In this document: positions 51,576 to 59,131 of the stretch, one piece after another
How the letters are laid out: each line of letters opens with the position of its first letter
How positions within the stretch are numbered: the first letter of the stretch is position 1
Origin: CAVXDY01 sp963760715
Lineage (GTDB): Bacteria > Actinomycetota > Thermoleophilia > Miltoncostaeales > Miltoncostaeaceae
Direction: 5' to 3'
NCBI GenBank assembly: GCA_963760715.1
Contig: CAVXDY010000007.1
Location: 186,001-250,000, forward strand
Length of the DNA: 64,000 nt
Position numbers and translations under genes: made by a program
Notes under the pieces: generated by a model
The model's database searches: none
Seen by the model: only the letters and a program-made list of their open reading frames with translations
What the model was told of the DNA's origin: nothing

Positions 51576-51817
51576 GGCGCCACCGCCGCGCGCTCGAGGC
51601 GGACCAGCGCGACGCCCGCGTGGACCAGCAGCGCATCCCCCGGCGTCACCGGCCCCACCAGGGCGGCGTCCACCGCGCCCCGCACGCCGGCGGGATCGAC
51701 GCAGTCCACCAGGCCGTCCTCACCCAAGCCGACGACCCGCACCTCCACCCCCTCGTCCGCGCAGGTGACACATCCATGGTCGGTGGAGCAGAAGGTGGGA
51801 GGGCCCTCGGTGGCCAT
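51572..51817 (-). CDS. Second HypC/HupF-type chaperone
   Basis: An 81-residue HypC-family protein in which the usual Met-Cys start is replaced by a Cys-rich N-terminus CSTDHGCVTCADEG, followed by the OB-fold core VRVVGLGEDGLVDCVDPAGV and PGDALLVHAGVAL. This longer actinobacterial form stands beside a canonical HypC in the same operon. One may serve HypD and the other the large subunit; this division is a guess. Confidence 0.85.
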   Translation of the reverse strand: MATEGPPTFCSTDHGCVTCADEGVEVRVVGLGEDGLVDCVDPAGVRGAVDAALVGPVTPGDALLVHAGVALVRLERAAVAP

Positions 51818-51835
51818 GGCTACATCAGCATCCGA

Positions 51836-52117
51836 TCACTCGATCAGGCTCTGGCGGAGCTCCTCGAGCTCCTGCTCGTAGTCCTCGCCCATCCCCTCCA
51901 GCAGCTTGCGGGTGGCGAGCGCCTCCTCCTCGTTGACCTTCGAGAGGGCGAAGCCGACGTGGATCAGGACCCAGTCGCCGGGTCGCGCGCCGCCGTCCTC
52001 GTCGTCGTCGAGGAGGCCGATGTTCACGTTCCGCACGACCCCCGCCACATCCACCGCGGCGAGCCGATTGGGCTCGTCGACGACCTCGACGATCCGGCCG
52101 GGGATGGCCAGGCACAT
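51836..52117 (-). CDS. hypC: Hydrogenase maturation chaperone HypC
   Basis: A 93-residue HypC. It starts MCLAIPGRIVEV, with the essential Cys2 that carries the iron unit and binds HypD and the large-subunit precursor, and continues PGDWVLIHVGFALSKVNEEEA. It is the first gene of the minus-strand hydrogenase operon. The roughly 160-base gap to the divergent GNAT-AAA+ gene should hold the operon promoter; I see no clear -10/-35 pair there. Confidence 0.95.
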   Translation of the reverse strand: MCLAIPGRIVEVVDEPNRLAAVDVAGVVRNVNIGLLDDDEDGGARPGDWVLIHVGFALSKVNEEEALATRKLLEGMGEDYEQELEELRQSLIE

Positions 52118-52276
52118 GGGTCAGAACCCGCTCTCTGCCGGGTGCGAGACAGTCCGTCGTCCCTCGTGAGGAACGTAACCCACCCTCTTCGCCCGATGCA
52201 AGACGCCGGGCCCAAGCGCCCAGCCGGCGAGGGACGCTCGTCGCTCCGTCGAGGGCCCCGCCCCCTAAGATCGCCC

Positions 52277-53552
52277 ATGGCCGTGCCCCACATCCGGGAC
52301 TTCGACGCATCGGACCTGGACGAGGCGGTGGGCGTGTGGAACGCCTCGGCCGAGGGCGGCCACGCGCCGCTCTTCGTGGTGGCCGAGGTGATCGAGGCCC
52401 TCGGGAGCGGGGAGCCCGCCGTCGTCGCCGTGAGCGAGGGCCGGGTGGTGGGGACCTGCGTGGCCCGGGTCACGGGCGAGCGGGCCTGGGTCGTGCGCAT
52501 CGCCATCCACCCGGCGGCCCGTCGCGAGGGAATCGGGTCGGCCCTGCTGCACGCGCTGGAGGAGCGGCTGCTGCGGATGGGCGTGCGGCGCATCGCGGCC
52601 CTCCTGCCCGAGGGGGGCGTGGGCCACGAGGCCTTCCTGCGCCAGGGCTACACGCTCACGCCCGGCGTGGAGTACTTCGAGAAGCGCGAGCCGCTGCGGC
52701 CGGCCGACCTCGATGCGCTGAGCACCCTGGGCGGCCGCCTCATCGACGCCGCGGCCTGGGACGAGCTGGCCGGGATGGAGGACACGAAGGCCCTCATCGA
52801 GCGCCGGGTCGTGCTGCCGCTGGCCGAGCCGGACCTGGCGGCGCGGCACGGCGTCTCCCCCCCGAAGGCGGTGGTGCTGTTCGGCCCTCCCGGCACCGGG
52901 AAGACCACCTTCGCCAAGGCCGTCGCCGGCCGGCTCGGCTGGCCCTTCCTCGAGATCTTCCCCAGCCGCCTGGCCGCCGGGGGGCAGGGCGGGCAGGCGG
53001 CGGCGCTGCGCGAGTTCTTCGACCAGGTCCAGAGCATCGAGCACCTCGTGCTGTTCATCGACGAGGTCGACGAGATCGCCGGCGCCCGGGCCCAGCGTCC
53101 CGACACGGAGGGCGTCGTGAACGAGCTCCTGAAGGGCATCCCGCTCTTCCGCTCGCGCGAGGACCGCCTGCTGGTGTGCGCGACCAACTCGGTGCGCGAC
53201 CTCGACTCCGCCCTGCTGCGCCCCGGGCGCTTCGACTACGTGCTGCCCATCGGGCCGCCGGACGCGCCGGCGCGCCACGCGCTCCTGCGGCGGCTGATCC
53301 AGGCCGTGACGGCCGTCGAGGTCGACCTGCCCCGGCTGGTGGAGGCCACCGACCTCTTCACGCCGGCCGACATCGAGTTCGCGGTGCGCAAGGCCGCGCA
53401 GGCCGCCTTCGAGCGCGCCCTCGCCGAGGGCGCCGACTCGCCCGGCGACCACCGAGGACTTCGCGGCCGCGGCGGCGGCGGTGCGCCCCACCCTCACGCG
53501 CGCGATGGTGCGCGAGTTCGAGGAGGACATCGAGCTCTACGCCCGGACCTGA
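52277..53552 (+). CDS. GNAT acetyltransferase - AAA+ ATPase fusion, frameshifted near its 3' end
   Basis: About 424 residues if corrected. Residues 1-150 are a GNAT domain (acetyl-CoA loop RREGIGSALL). Residues about 165-400 are an AAA+ module of the FtsH/proteasomal type: Walker A GPPGTGKTTFAK, Walker B LVLFIDEVDEIAG, sensor CATNS, Arg-finger region LLRPGRFDY. The frame slips at CCCGGCGACC (53441-53450): removing one G gives a natural end TTEDFAAA ... ELYART at 53552. Unremoved, the frame runs on into the cupin gene. It is divergent from the hydrogenase operon, so an ATP-driven assembly or acetylation role for that enzyme is possible but unproven. Confidence 0.75.
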
Positions 53553-53575
53553 AGCTCACCTACGAGAGGCGGATC

Positions 53576-53980
53576 ATGGAGATCACCCGAACGCGCCCGG
53601 CCACCAAGCCGGGACCGGCCGACTGGTTCACCGGGACGGTGTGGATCGACGACATCGCGGCGCCACCCGAGCCCTCACGGCTCCACGTGGTGAGCGTGCA
53701 CTTCGCCCCCGGCGCGCGCACGGCCTGGCACCGTCATCCCCGGGGGCAGGTGCTGCACGTGACCGAGGGGACGGGCCTCGCCCAGCGCCGGGGCGGCCCG
53801 CCGGAGGTCATCCGCGCCGGCGACACGGTTCAGTTCGCGCCGGACGAGGAGCACTGGCACGGGGCCGGCCCCGAGTGGTTCATGACGCACCTGGCGTTCC
53901 ACGAGCACGGCGACGACGGCGTGGCCACCCACTGGGGCGACCACGTCACCGACGAGGAGTACCTGACCGGGCCCGCGTGA
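53576..53980 (+). CDS. Cupin-domain protein
   Basis: A 134-residue single cupin. The metal motif is WHRHPRGQVLHVTEG (G(X)5HXH-like, with Glu) and the second motif is PDEEHWHGA. The fold and length match the quercetinase-like/carboxymuconolactone-linked small cupins. It starts 24 bases after the corrected stop of the GNAT-AAA+ gene and is probably co-transcribed with it. Substrate unknown. Confidence 0.85.
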   Translation: MEITRTRPATKPGPADWFTGTVWIDDIAAPPEPSRLHVVSVHFAPGARTAWHRHPRGQVLHVTEGTGLAQRRGGPPEVIRAGDTVQFAPDEEHWHGAGPEWFMTHLAFHEHGDDGVATHWGDHVTDEEYLTGPA

Positions 53981-54018
53981 GGGTGGCCGTCCGGCCCCGG
54001 CCCGTCCAACTGAGTCAG

Positions 54019-54048
54019 TTGCGACTTACGTTAGTGAACGCTTATACT
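54019..54048 (+). promoter_or_regulatory. Promoter of the ArsR cassette
   Basis: TTGCGA (54019-54024) and TATACT (54043-54048) are spaced 18 bases, and the ATG of the ArsR gene lies 8 bases beyond, so the transcript is nearly leaderless. The region is strikingly AT-rich compared with its surroundings. Confidence 0.6.
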
Positions 54049-54055
54049 CGGCCGC

Positions 54056-54367
54056 ATGGAAGCCGCCCTCCGCGCGATCGCCGAGCCCCGCCGGCGCACG
54101 ATCCTCCGGCTCGTGGGCTCCGAGGAGATGAGCGCGGGGGAGATCGCCTCGCACTTCGACATCACCCGTCCGGCGGTGTCCCAGCACCTCACCGTGCTGA
54201 AGGGCGCCGGGTTGCTCAGCGAGCGCCGCGAGGGCACGCGGCGGCTGTACCGCGTCCGGCCCGAGGGCCTCGCCGAGCTGCGTACCTTTCTCGATGAGTT
54301 CTGGGCCGGCGGGCTGGATCGCCTGAAGGTCGCCGCCGAGCAGGCCGAGAGAGAAAGAGGCGAATGA
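54056..54367 (+). CDS. ArsR-family regulator of an SRPBCC cassette
   Basis: A 103-residue winged-helix protein: ALRAIAEPRRRTILRLVG, EIASHFDITRPAVSQHLTVLKGAGLL and EGTRRLYRVRPEGLAELR. There are no metal-binding Cys. It is the standard first gene of the widespread ArsR-SRPBCC(-YCII) cassettes of actinobacteria and probably represses its own promoter. It overlaps the next gene by ATGA. Confidence 0.9.
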   Translation: MEAALRAIAEPRRRTILRLVGSEEMSAGEIASHFDITRPAVSQHLTVLKGAGLLSERREGTRRLYRVRPEGLAELRTFLDEFWAGGLDRLKVAAEQAERERGE

Positions 54368-54828
54368 TTTCCACCGACATGAGCGCCATCACGCGCGAGG
54401 TGCGGATCCGTGCGCGCCCCGACACCATCTTCCCGTTCTTCACCGACCCCGAGCTGCTGGTGCGATGGATGGGCACGTCGGCCGAGCTCGACCCCCGGCC
54501 CGGCGGCATCTACCGGGTCGACGTCGACGGCGCGCACGTGGCGCTCGGCGAGTTCGTGGAGATCTCGTCGCCGGAGCGGCTGGTCTTCACGTGGGGCTGG
54601 GAGTCCGGCGACATCGTCGTGCCGCCCGGCGGCTCGACCGTCGAGGTGACCCTCGTGCCCGACGGCGACCACACGATCGTGCGGCTGGTCCACAGCAACC
54701 TGCCGAGCGACTCGGCCAACGGCCACGCCGGCGGATGGGACCACTACCTCCCGCGGCTCGAGATCCTCGCCGCCGGAGGAGACCCCGGCCCCGACCCGTG
54801 GGTTCAGGCCCCGGCCGAGGCCGACTGA
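54364..54828 (+). CDS. SRPBCC/AHSA1-like protein
   Basis: A 154-residue helix-grip protein: EVRIRARPDTIFPFFTDPELLVRWMG, LDPRPGGIYRVDVDG, ERLVFTWGWE and the C-terminal helix GWDHYLPRLEILAAGG. These proteins bind a hydrophobic ligand in a deep pocket. The ligand is unknown. Its start overlaps the ArsR stop. Confidence 0.88.
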   Translation: MISTDMSAITREVRIRARPDTIFPFFTDPELLVRWMGTSAELDPRPGGIYRVDVDGAHVALGEFVEISSPERLVFTWGWESGDIVVPPGGSTVEVTLVPDGDHTIVRLVHSNLPSDSANGHAGGWDHYLPRLEILAAGGDPGPDPWVQAPAEAD

Positions 54829-54855
54829 TCCGACCCACCAACGAAAGGCACCGAG

Positions 54856-55170
54856 ATGGCGACCTACGTACTGGCATACAAGGGCGGGCGCATGCCCGAG
54901 ACCGACGCCGAGCGCGACGCGCAGATGGCGGCGTGGGGGGGCTGGTTCCAGAACCTGGGCGCGGCGGTCGTGGACGCCGGCAACCCGTTCGGACCCTCGA
55001 AGGGCGTGGCCGGCGACGGGACGATCAGCGACGGCGCGCCCTCGGCGCTGACCGGTTACACGATCCTCACGTCCGACAGCATCGACGCGGCGGCCAAGCT
55101 GGCGACCGGCTGCCCGATCCTGTCCAACGGCGGCAGCCTGGAGGTCTACGAGACCTTCGAGGTGATGTAG
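54856..55170 (+). CDS. YCII-related protein
   Basis: A 104-residue ferredoxin-like-fold protein: MATYVLAYKGGRMP, WGGWFQNLGAAVVDAGNPFG, GYTILTSDSIDAAAKLATGCPIL and LEVYETFEV. It matches the YCII/DGPF family often encoded after ArsR-SRPBCC pairs. Ribosome site GAAAGGCACCGAG lies before the ATG. Function unknown. Confidence 0.85.
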   Translation: MATYVLAYKGGRMPETDAERDAQMAAWGGWFQNLGAAVVDAGNPFGPSKGVAGDGTISDGAPSALTGYTILTSDSIDAAAKLATGCPILSNGGSLEVYETFEVM

Positions 55171-55197
55171 GCGCCGGCCGTCGCGGTCCCGCGGAGG

Positions 55198-55232
55198 GCG
55201 CCCGAGGCCGGCCGCGAGGCGGCCGAGGGCGC
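55198..55232. terminator. Imperfect hairpin between convergent genes
   Basis: GCGCCCGAGGCC (55198-55209) pairs with GGCCGAGGGCGC (55221-55232) with two mismatches around an 11-base loop. It lies between the convergent YCII and DUF1345 stops and can terminate both. Confidence 0.5.
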
Positions 55233-55234
55233 CC

Positions 55235-55948
55235 CTATCCGCCGACGATGTTGACCGCCCGCGCGGCCACGAGGAGCACGGTGAACGCGGAGATCGCGGA
55301 CTCGACCAGCATCATCCGCTTCGCCAGGCGGCTGAGGGGCATCGCGTCGGTCGGGCTGAACGCGACCGCGTTCGTGAACGAGACGTACATGTAGTCGAAG
55401 AGGTGCGGGTACCAGCCCGGCGCGGCCAGTTGCGGGTTCTCCATCTGAGGGAACTGGAAGTCGGGCGCCGGCGGATCCGGCTCGAACCGCCGCACGGGGC
55501 CCCCGCGATCGAAGGCCCAGTACCAGAGCCCGAACGAGATGACGTTCGTGGCCCAGATCGCGCCCGCCTCCATCAACAGCTCGCCGGCGCTGGTCTGCTC
55601 GCCCCGGATGAGCGACCCGATCAGCGCGATCAGCAGGAGGCCGTTCGAGAGGCTGATGATGCCCAGCAACGCGAGCGCGGCCGTGCGCCGGTGGCCGATC
55701 TGCTCCAGCCGCCTCCGTGACCGGTTCCACGCGAGCGCGACGAGCAGGCCGGTCTCCGGGAGGATCGGGATCAGCCACACCCACCAGGGCAGGCCCCAGA
55801 GCTTCCACTCGCGCCGCTGGCTGGTGATCGCGAGCGCCGCCTGGAGGACGATGACCGCGACGACGGCCGGCGCCGCCTCCCAGCGCGACTCCCTCCGCTC
55901 CTCCCGCTCCTCCTCGTCGAGCAGGTCTCCGGCCACGGGCGGGGACAC
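55235..55948 (-). CDS. DUF1345-family integral membrane protein
   Basis: A 237-residue protein with about five membrane helices after an acidic/basic N-terminus (DEEEREERRESRW). The motif WYWAFDRGGP, the FQFPQM stretch and the channel-like YMYVSFTNAVAFSPTDAMPLS near residue 190 match the actinobacterial DUF1345 type, which resembles ion-channel pore segments. GTG at 55948 overlaps the stop of the upstream NlpC gene by one base (TAGTG). Function unknown. Confidence 0.82.
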   Translation of the reverse strand: MSPPVAGDLLDEEEREERRESRWEAAPAVVAVIVLQAALAITSQRREWKLWGLPWWVWLIPILPETGLLVALAWNRSRRRLEQIGHRRTAALALLGIISLSNGLLLIALIGSLIRGEQTSAGELLMEAGAIWATNVISFGLWYWAFDRGGPVRRFEPDPPAPDFQFPQMENPQLAAPGWYPHLFDYMYVSFTNAVAFSPTDAMPLSRLAKRMMLVESAISAFTVLLVAARAVNIVGG

Positions 55949-56637
55949 TAGGTCACGGGCGCGAGCCAGGCGGCCCGCCAGGTGTCCTCCCCGACCACGC
56001 CGTCCACGCGCAGGCCCTTCTCCTGCTGGAAGGTACGGCAGATCTCCTCGGCCTTCTTGTCGTAGATGGCGTTGACGCGGACCTTCCAGCCGCGCGCCCT
56101 CATCTGCTGCTGCCACTGGCGCACGTCGGGCCCCCGCATCGGTGGCGGCCGCATCAGGAAGCGGCCGGGCCAGGGCGGCGCCGCGGCCAGGGTGCCACCC
56201 CCCTCGTGGATGACCGGTCCGACGGGGGGGACGCCGTAGACCAGCCCGGGGATCAGGCCGGAGGCGGTCCAGTCGCGCCCCTGCACGGCGTCCCACGAGC
56301 CGACCCCGTACGCCGAGCCGCGCGCCTCGATCGTGGTGCCGTTTCCGAGCGAGACGGCCACGTGGGCCGCGGGCGGCCGGTGGCGGAACAGCAGGGCGCC
56401 CTGCGTCTTCACGCCGCGGGGGATCGGGATGAGGAGGCCCGCGTTCCGGCACGCCGCCTCCTGGAACTGCGATCCGTCGGGGAAGGGGACCCCCACCCTC
56501 GCGCACGCCCACTGCACCAGCTCGCTGCAGTCGAAGACGTCGGGGTCGGGGTCGTCGAGCCGGACCTCGGCCCCGTACACGTAGCGGTCCCCCCGCTGGG
56601 CGAGGCACATGCGAACGAAGTCAGCCGCCTGGGCCAT
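55948..56637 (-). CDS. NlpC/P60-like hydrolase with peptidoglycan-binding domain
   Basis: A 229-residue protein. The NlpC/P60 part (about 1-130) has the catalytic Cys in FDCSELVQWA near residue 40 and the His in AAHVAVSLGNG near 95. A type-1 peptidoglycan-binding domain (about 160-225, DVRQWQQQMRARGW and GLRVDGVVGEDTW) follows. No signal peptide is visible from the ATG at 56637 or further upstream, so export is unclear; it may act on ingested or phage peptidoglycan or leave by another route. Confidence 0.82.
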   Translation of the reverse strand: MAQAADFVRMCLAQRGDRYVYGAEVRLDDPDPDVFDCSELVQWACARVGVPFPDGSQFQEAACRNAGLLIPIPRGVKTQGALLFRHRPPAAHVAVSLGNGTTIEARGSAYGVGSWDAVQGRDWTASGLIPGLVYGVPPVGPVIHEGGGTLAAAPPWPGRFLMRPPPMRGPDVRQWQQQMRARGWKVRVNAIYDKKAEEICRTFQQEKGLRVDGVVGEDTWRAAWLAPVT

Positions 56638-56735
56638 GCCGGCCCCCCTGTCTGTCGGGTCGGTCCGTTCGACGGTGTGAGCGATACCTGCGGAAGGCCA
56701 GTTGAACGCACTCGCGCGGGGCGGCGCAACCCCGC

Positions 56736-57713
56736 TCAGCGCACCCGGATCTGGAACTCGACCCACAGCGGGTAGTGGTCCGAGATGCGCCAGCTCTGCT
56801 CGACCTTGGTCATCCCGGGCAGCGCCACCGGCACGAAGTCGAACCGCCCGGCGTGTCCCGTGTAGTCGAGCTCGAGCTTCGAGTCCTCACCCTCGAAGAA
56901 CCACGCGATCTGGTCGAAGTGCTTCGCCTTGTCCGGCTGGGCGGGGTCGTCGAAGATCGTGCGCGTGAGCCCGTCCAGCTCGGCCGGCGGCCGCAGGCCG
57001 GTGGACGTGAAGGCCTGCCAGTTGGGGTCGTCCTTGCGGTCGATGTTGAAGTCGCCCAGGACGATCAGGTTCTGCCGGTACTCGTGCACCCGGTCGGCCC
57101 ACGCGGCCATCCACCGCGCCAGCCACCTCAGCTCGTGCACCCGGTCGCCCGAGGAGGAGCCGTAGAGCACGTGGAGGGTCACCAGGATGAAGGTCTGGCC
57201 CCCCGACCGGAAGCTCACCGCGTAGGGGGTGCGCGCGAACTGGCGCGCGAAGACGTCGTCGCCCACGTGCTCGGCCCACTCGTCCGGAAGCACCAGCTCG
57301 CAGGCGAGGCCCGACGGCTTCACCCGCCGGGTGTCGAAGATGAAGGCCAGCCGCTCGTTGTTGCCGGCGCTCCCCTTCGTGACGTCGGTGAGGATCATCG
57401 CCCACGCGTCGCCGAGCACGCGCAGCACGTAGCGCAGGCACGTGATGTCCTCCTGCGCCTCCTGCACGGCGACCACGTCGAAGCGGGAGATGATCTCGGC
57501 GATGTCGCGCAGGGACCCGAGGTCGCGCTTGGGCTCGTCGCCGTCCTCGGAGCGCCACTTCTCGGTGACGGCGCCGAAGTGGCGCAGGTTCCAGGTGGCG
57601 ATCAGGAGGTTCCGGTTGACCCGCTTCGCGGGAACCGTGGCATCGAGCGCGTCGCCGAGGGCGACCAGCTCCGCGGCGACGTCCGGCGGCGGGGGATCGG
57701 TGATGGCGGGCAA
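56736..57713 (-). CDS. Endonuclease/exonuclease/phosphatase-family enzyme
   Basis: A 325-residue EEP-fold hydrolase. Motifs are IATWNLRHFG (metal Asn), VVAVQEAQED (metal Glu), VLGDFNIDRKDD (Asp-Asn) and the terminal SDHYPLWVEF (Asp-His). All catalytic residues are present. Non-specific DNase or phosphodiesterase activity is likely; there is no signal peptide. Similar proteins are annotated as endonucleases in soil actinobacteria. Confidence 0.87.
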   Translation of the reverse strand: MPAITDPPPPDVAAELVALGDALDATVPAKRVNRNLLIATWNLRHFGAVTEKWRSEDGDEPKRDLGSLRDIAEIISRFDVVAVQEAQEDITCLRYVLRVLGDAWAMILTDVTKGSAGNNERLAFIFDTRRVKPSGLACELVLPDEWAEHVGDDVFARQFARTPYAVSFRSGGQTFILVTLHVLYGSSSGDRVHELRWLARWMAAWADRVHEYRQNLIVLGDFNIDRKDDPNWQAFTSTGLRPPAELDGLTRTIFDDPAQPDKAKHFDQIAWFFEGEDSKLELDYTGHAGRFDFVPVALPGMTKVEQSWRISDHYPLWVEFQIRVR

Positions 57714-57875
57714 CGGCTTCCCCCTCCCAGGCGCGGGTCATCCGCCGACCCCGTACATGATCCCAGCGCCCCTACTCGGTCAGCCGTCGCCGCCTGTCAA
57801 CTGGCGATCCTGCCGCGACCCGCATGGCGAAGGCAAGGCCCGGGCGGACCTCGCCCGCGGGGATCGGCGCCGGGG

Positions 57876-57916
57876 GCACCGCCCTCCGGGGGGTGTCAGT
57901 CCCCGGAGGGCGGTGC
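57876..57916 (-). terminator. 16-bp perfect GC hairpin terminator
   Basis: GCACCGCCCTCCGGGG (57876-57891) pairs perfectly with CCCCGGAGGGCGGTGC (57901-57916) around a 9-base loop, 46 bases beyond the decarboxylase-like gene's stop on the minus strand. It is the strongest hairpin in the window. Confidence 0.85.
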
Positions 57917-57962
57917 GGGCGGCACGGCGTCGTGAGCGCTCGCCTCCGTGCCGCCCTGGCCC

Positions 57963-58994
57963 CTACGCCCCGAGGCCGATCGGCTTCGGGAAGCGGTGAC
58001 GCAGGCCGTACCGGTACGGCTTGGCCGCGCCGGCCCACGTCGCGTCGCGGGTGTACGTCTCGGTCCAGATGACCTGGCCGGCGGGGATGATCAGGTCGAA
58101 GCTGAAGGTCATCAGCCCGATCATCTCCTTGGGCGGGAGCTCGTAGCCCAGGTTGTCGTAGGGCGTGGCCTGCATGAACCAGTTGAAGCTGGCCGGGCTG
58201 GCCGTGCGGATCGACTCGGGCTTCACCTGGAAGCGGTGGGTCCCCTCGGTCTCCGGGCGCCCGACGGCCGTCGCGAGGTCCTGGGTGACCATCGATGGCA
58301 TGTAGACGAGCTGCCACACCGACTGCGAGACGTCGGGGCTCGTGACCACCTTCATGTTGAGGCGCCCGTAGTCCGTGTTGCCGTAGAAGGCGGGCTTCGC
58401 CGAGAGCTCGGCGTCGTCGTAGCTGCCCGTCGTGGAGTGCATGACGTAGCCCAGCCGGATCATGAGGAACGAGAAGTAGTCGAACTGGTAGTTCTTCCCG
58501 TCCATCACGCCGTACCCGTCGTCGGGCGCCCCGCCGTGCTCGAGCACGCGGATGAAGGCGTCCTTCTTGGGGAAGCCGAGCACCCGGCCGGCGTCGATGC
58601 CGGCGTCCTGGGTGAGGTACATGTACGGGTAGTAGCCGCCGTAGTAGTTCGTGCCGTCGCCGCCCTTGTGGCTCGCGGCGATCGTGACGCCCATCTCCCC
58701 GTAGGGGCCGATCATCGTGTTGTTGTGGTTGACGTACCAGAACTCGACGATGTCGTCCTCGAGCTCCATGCAGTCGGGGAGCACCCGCCGCAGGTGCTTC
58801 TCGTCGGCGCGGTAGAAGAACGCCGACCACCGGGAGTTGGTGTAGGTCAGCGGAAGGGTGTCGATGTCCCAGAGCGGGTCGGCGAGGCCGCCGATGAACG
58901 CGGTCTTCTCGTGGCGCTTCACGGGGGGAGGCGGGACCTCTCCGGTGTCGGCGCCGGGGATCTGAGTCACTGCCATCTGCGAGGTCTGTGCCAT
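57963..58994 (-). CDS. Acetoacetate-decarboxylase-fold protein (long form), paralogue 1
   Basis: A 343-residue cytoplasmic protein. The ADC-fold core has PLTYTNSRWSAFFYRADE, a strand FWYVNHNNT, EMGVTIAASH, and the Lys-Lys pair in GFPKKDAF near residue 145, corresponding to the Schiff-base Lys region of acetoacetate decarboxylase. It is about 90 residues longer than the classical enzyme and ends in RHRFPKP. It is about half identical by eye to the protein encoded at 62366-63382. The reaction may be decarboxylation or another Schiff-base chemistry. It is probably controlled by the large regulator encoded upstream. Confidence 0.82.
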   Translation of the reverse strand: MAQTSQMAVTQIPGADTGEVPPPPVKRHEKTAFIGGLADPLWDIDTLPLTYTNSRWSAFFYRADEKHLRRVLPDCMELEDDIVEFWYVNHNNTMIGPYGEMGVTIAASHKGGDGTNYYGGYYPYMYLTQDAGIDAGRVLGFPKKDAFIRVLEHGGAPDDGYGVMDGKNYQFDYFSFLMIRLGYVMHSTTGSYDDAELSAKPAFYGNTDYGRLNMKVVTSPDVSQSVWQLVYMPSMVTQDLATAVGRPETEGTHRFQVKPESIRTASPASFNWFMQATPYDNLGYELPPKEMIGLMTFSFDLIIPAGQVIWTETYTRDATWAGAAKPYRYGLRHRFPKPIGLGA

Positions 58995-59041
58995 CTGCGC
59001 CTGCCTCTGTCCAGGGAACGGATGCGTCGCTCTGAGACGTC

Positions 59042-59061
59042 ACGCTATGCGGGGCGCGTTA
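59042..59061 (-). promoter_or_regulatory. Shared element upstream of decarboxylase-like gene 1
   Basis: Read on the minus strand, TAACG (59061-59057), 7 bases, CATAGCGT (59049-59042). The same two blocks spaced 8 bases lie upstream of the paralogue at 62240-62260. Here the element ends about 47 bases before the start codon. A further TAACG lies at 59104-59100. Confidence 0.5.
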
Positions 59062-59131
59062 CTCGCCGCGGCGCCTCGAGGCGAGCGGCACGGGACGGGC
59101 GTTATCCGGTCGTCGGGCGACGGCCCCGGGA

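Noticed and set aside
51620..53980. One protein joining GNAT-AAA+ to the cupin
   Set aside because: The joining segment is a frame-shifted Gly/His/Arg-rich stretch; removing one G gives a natural AAA+ end and the cupin has its own ATG.
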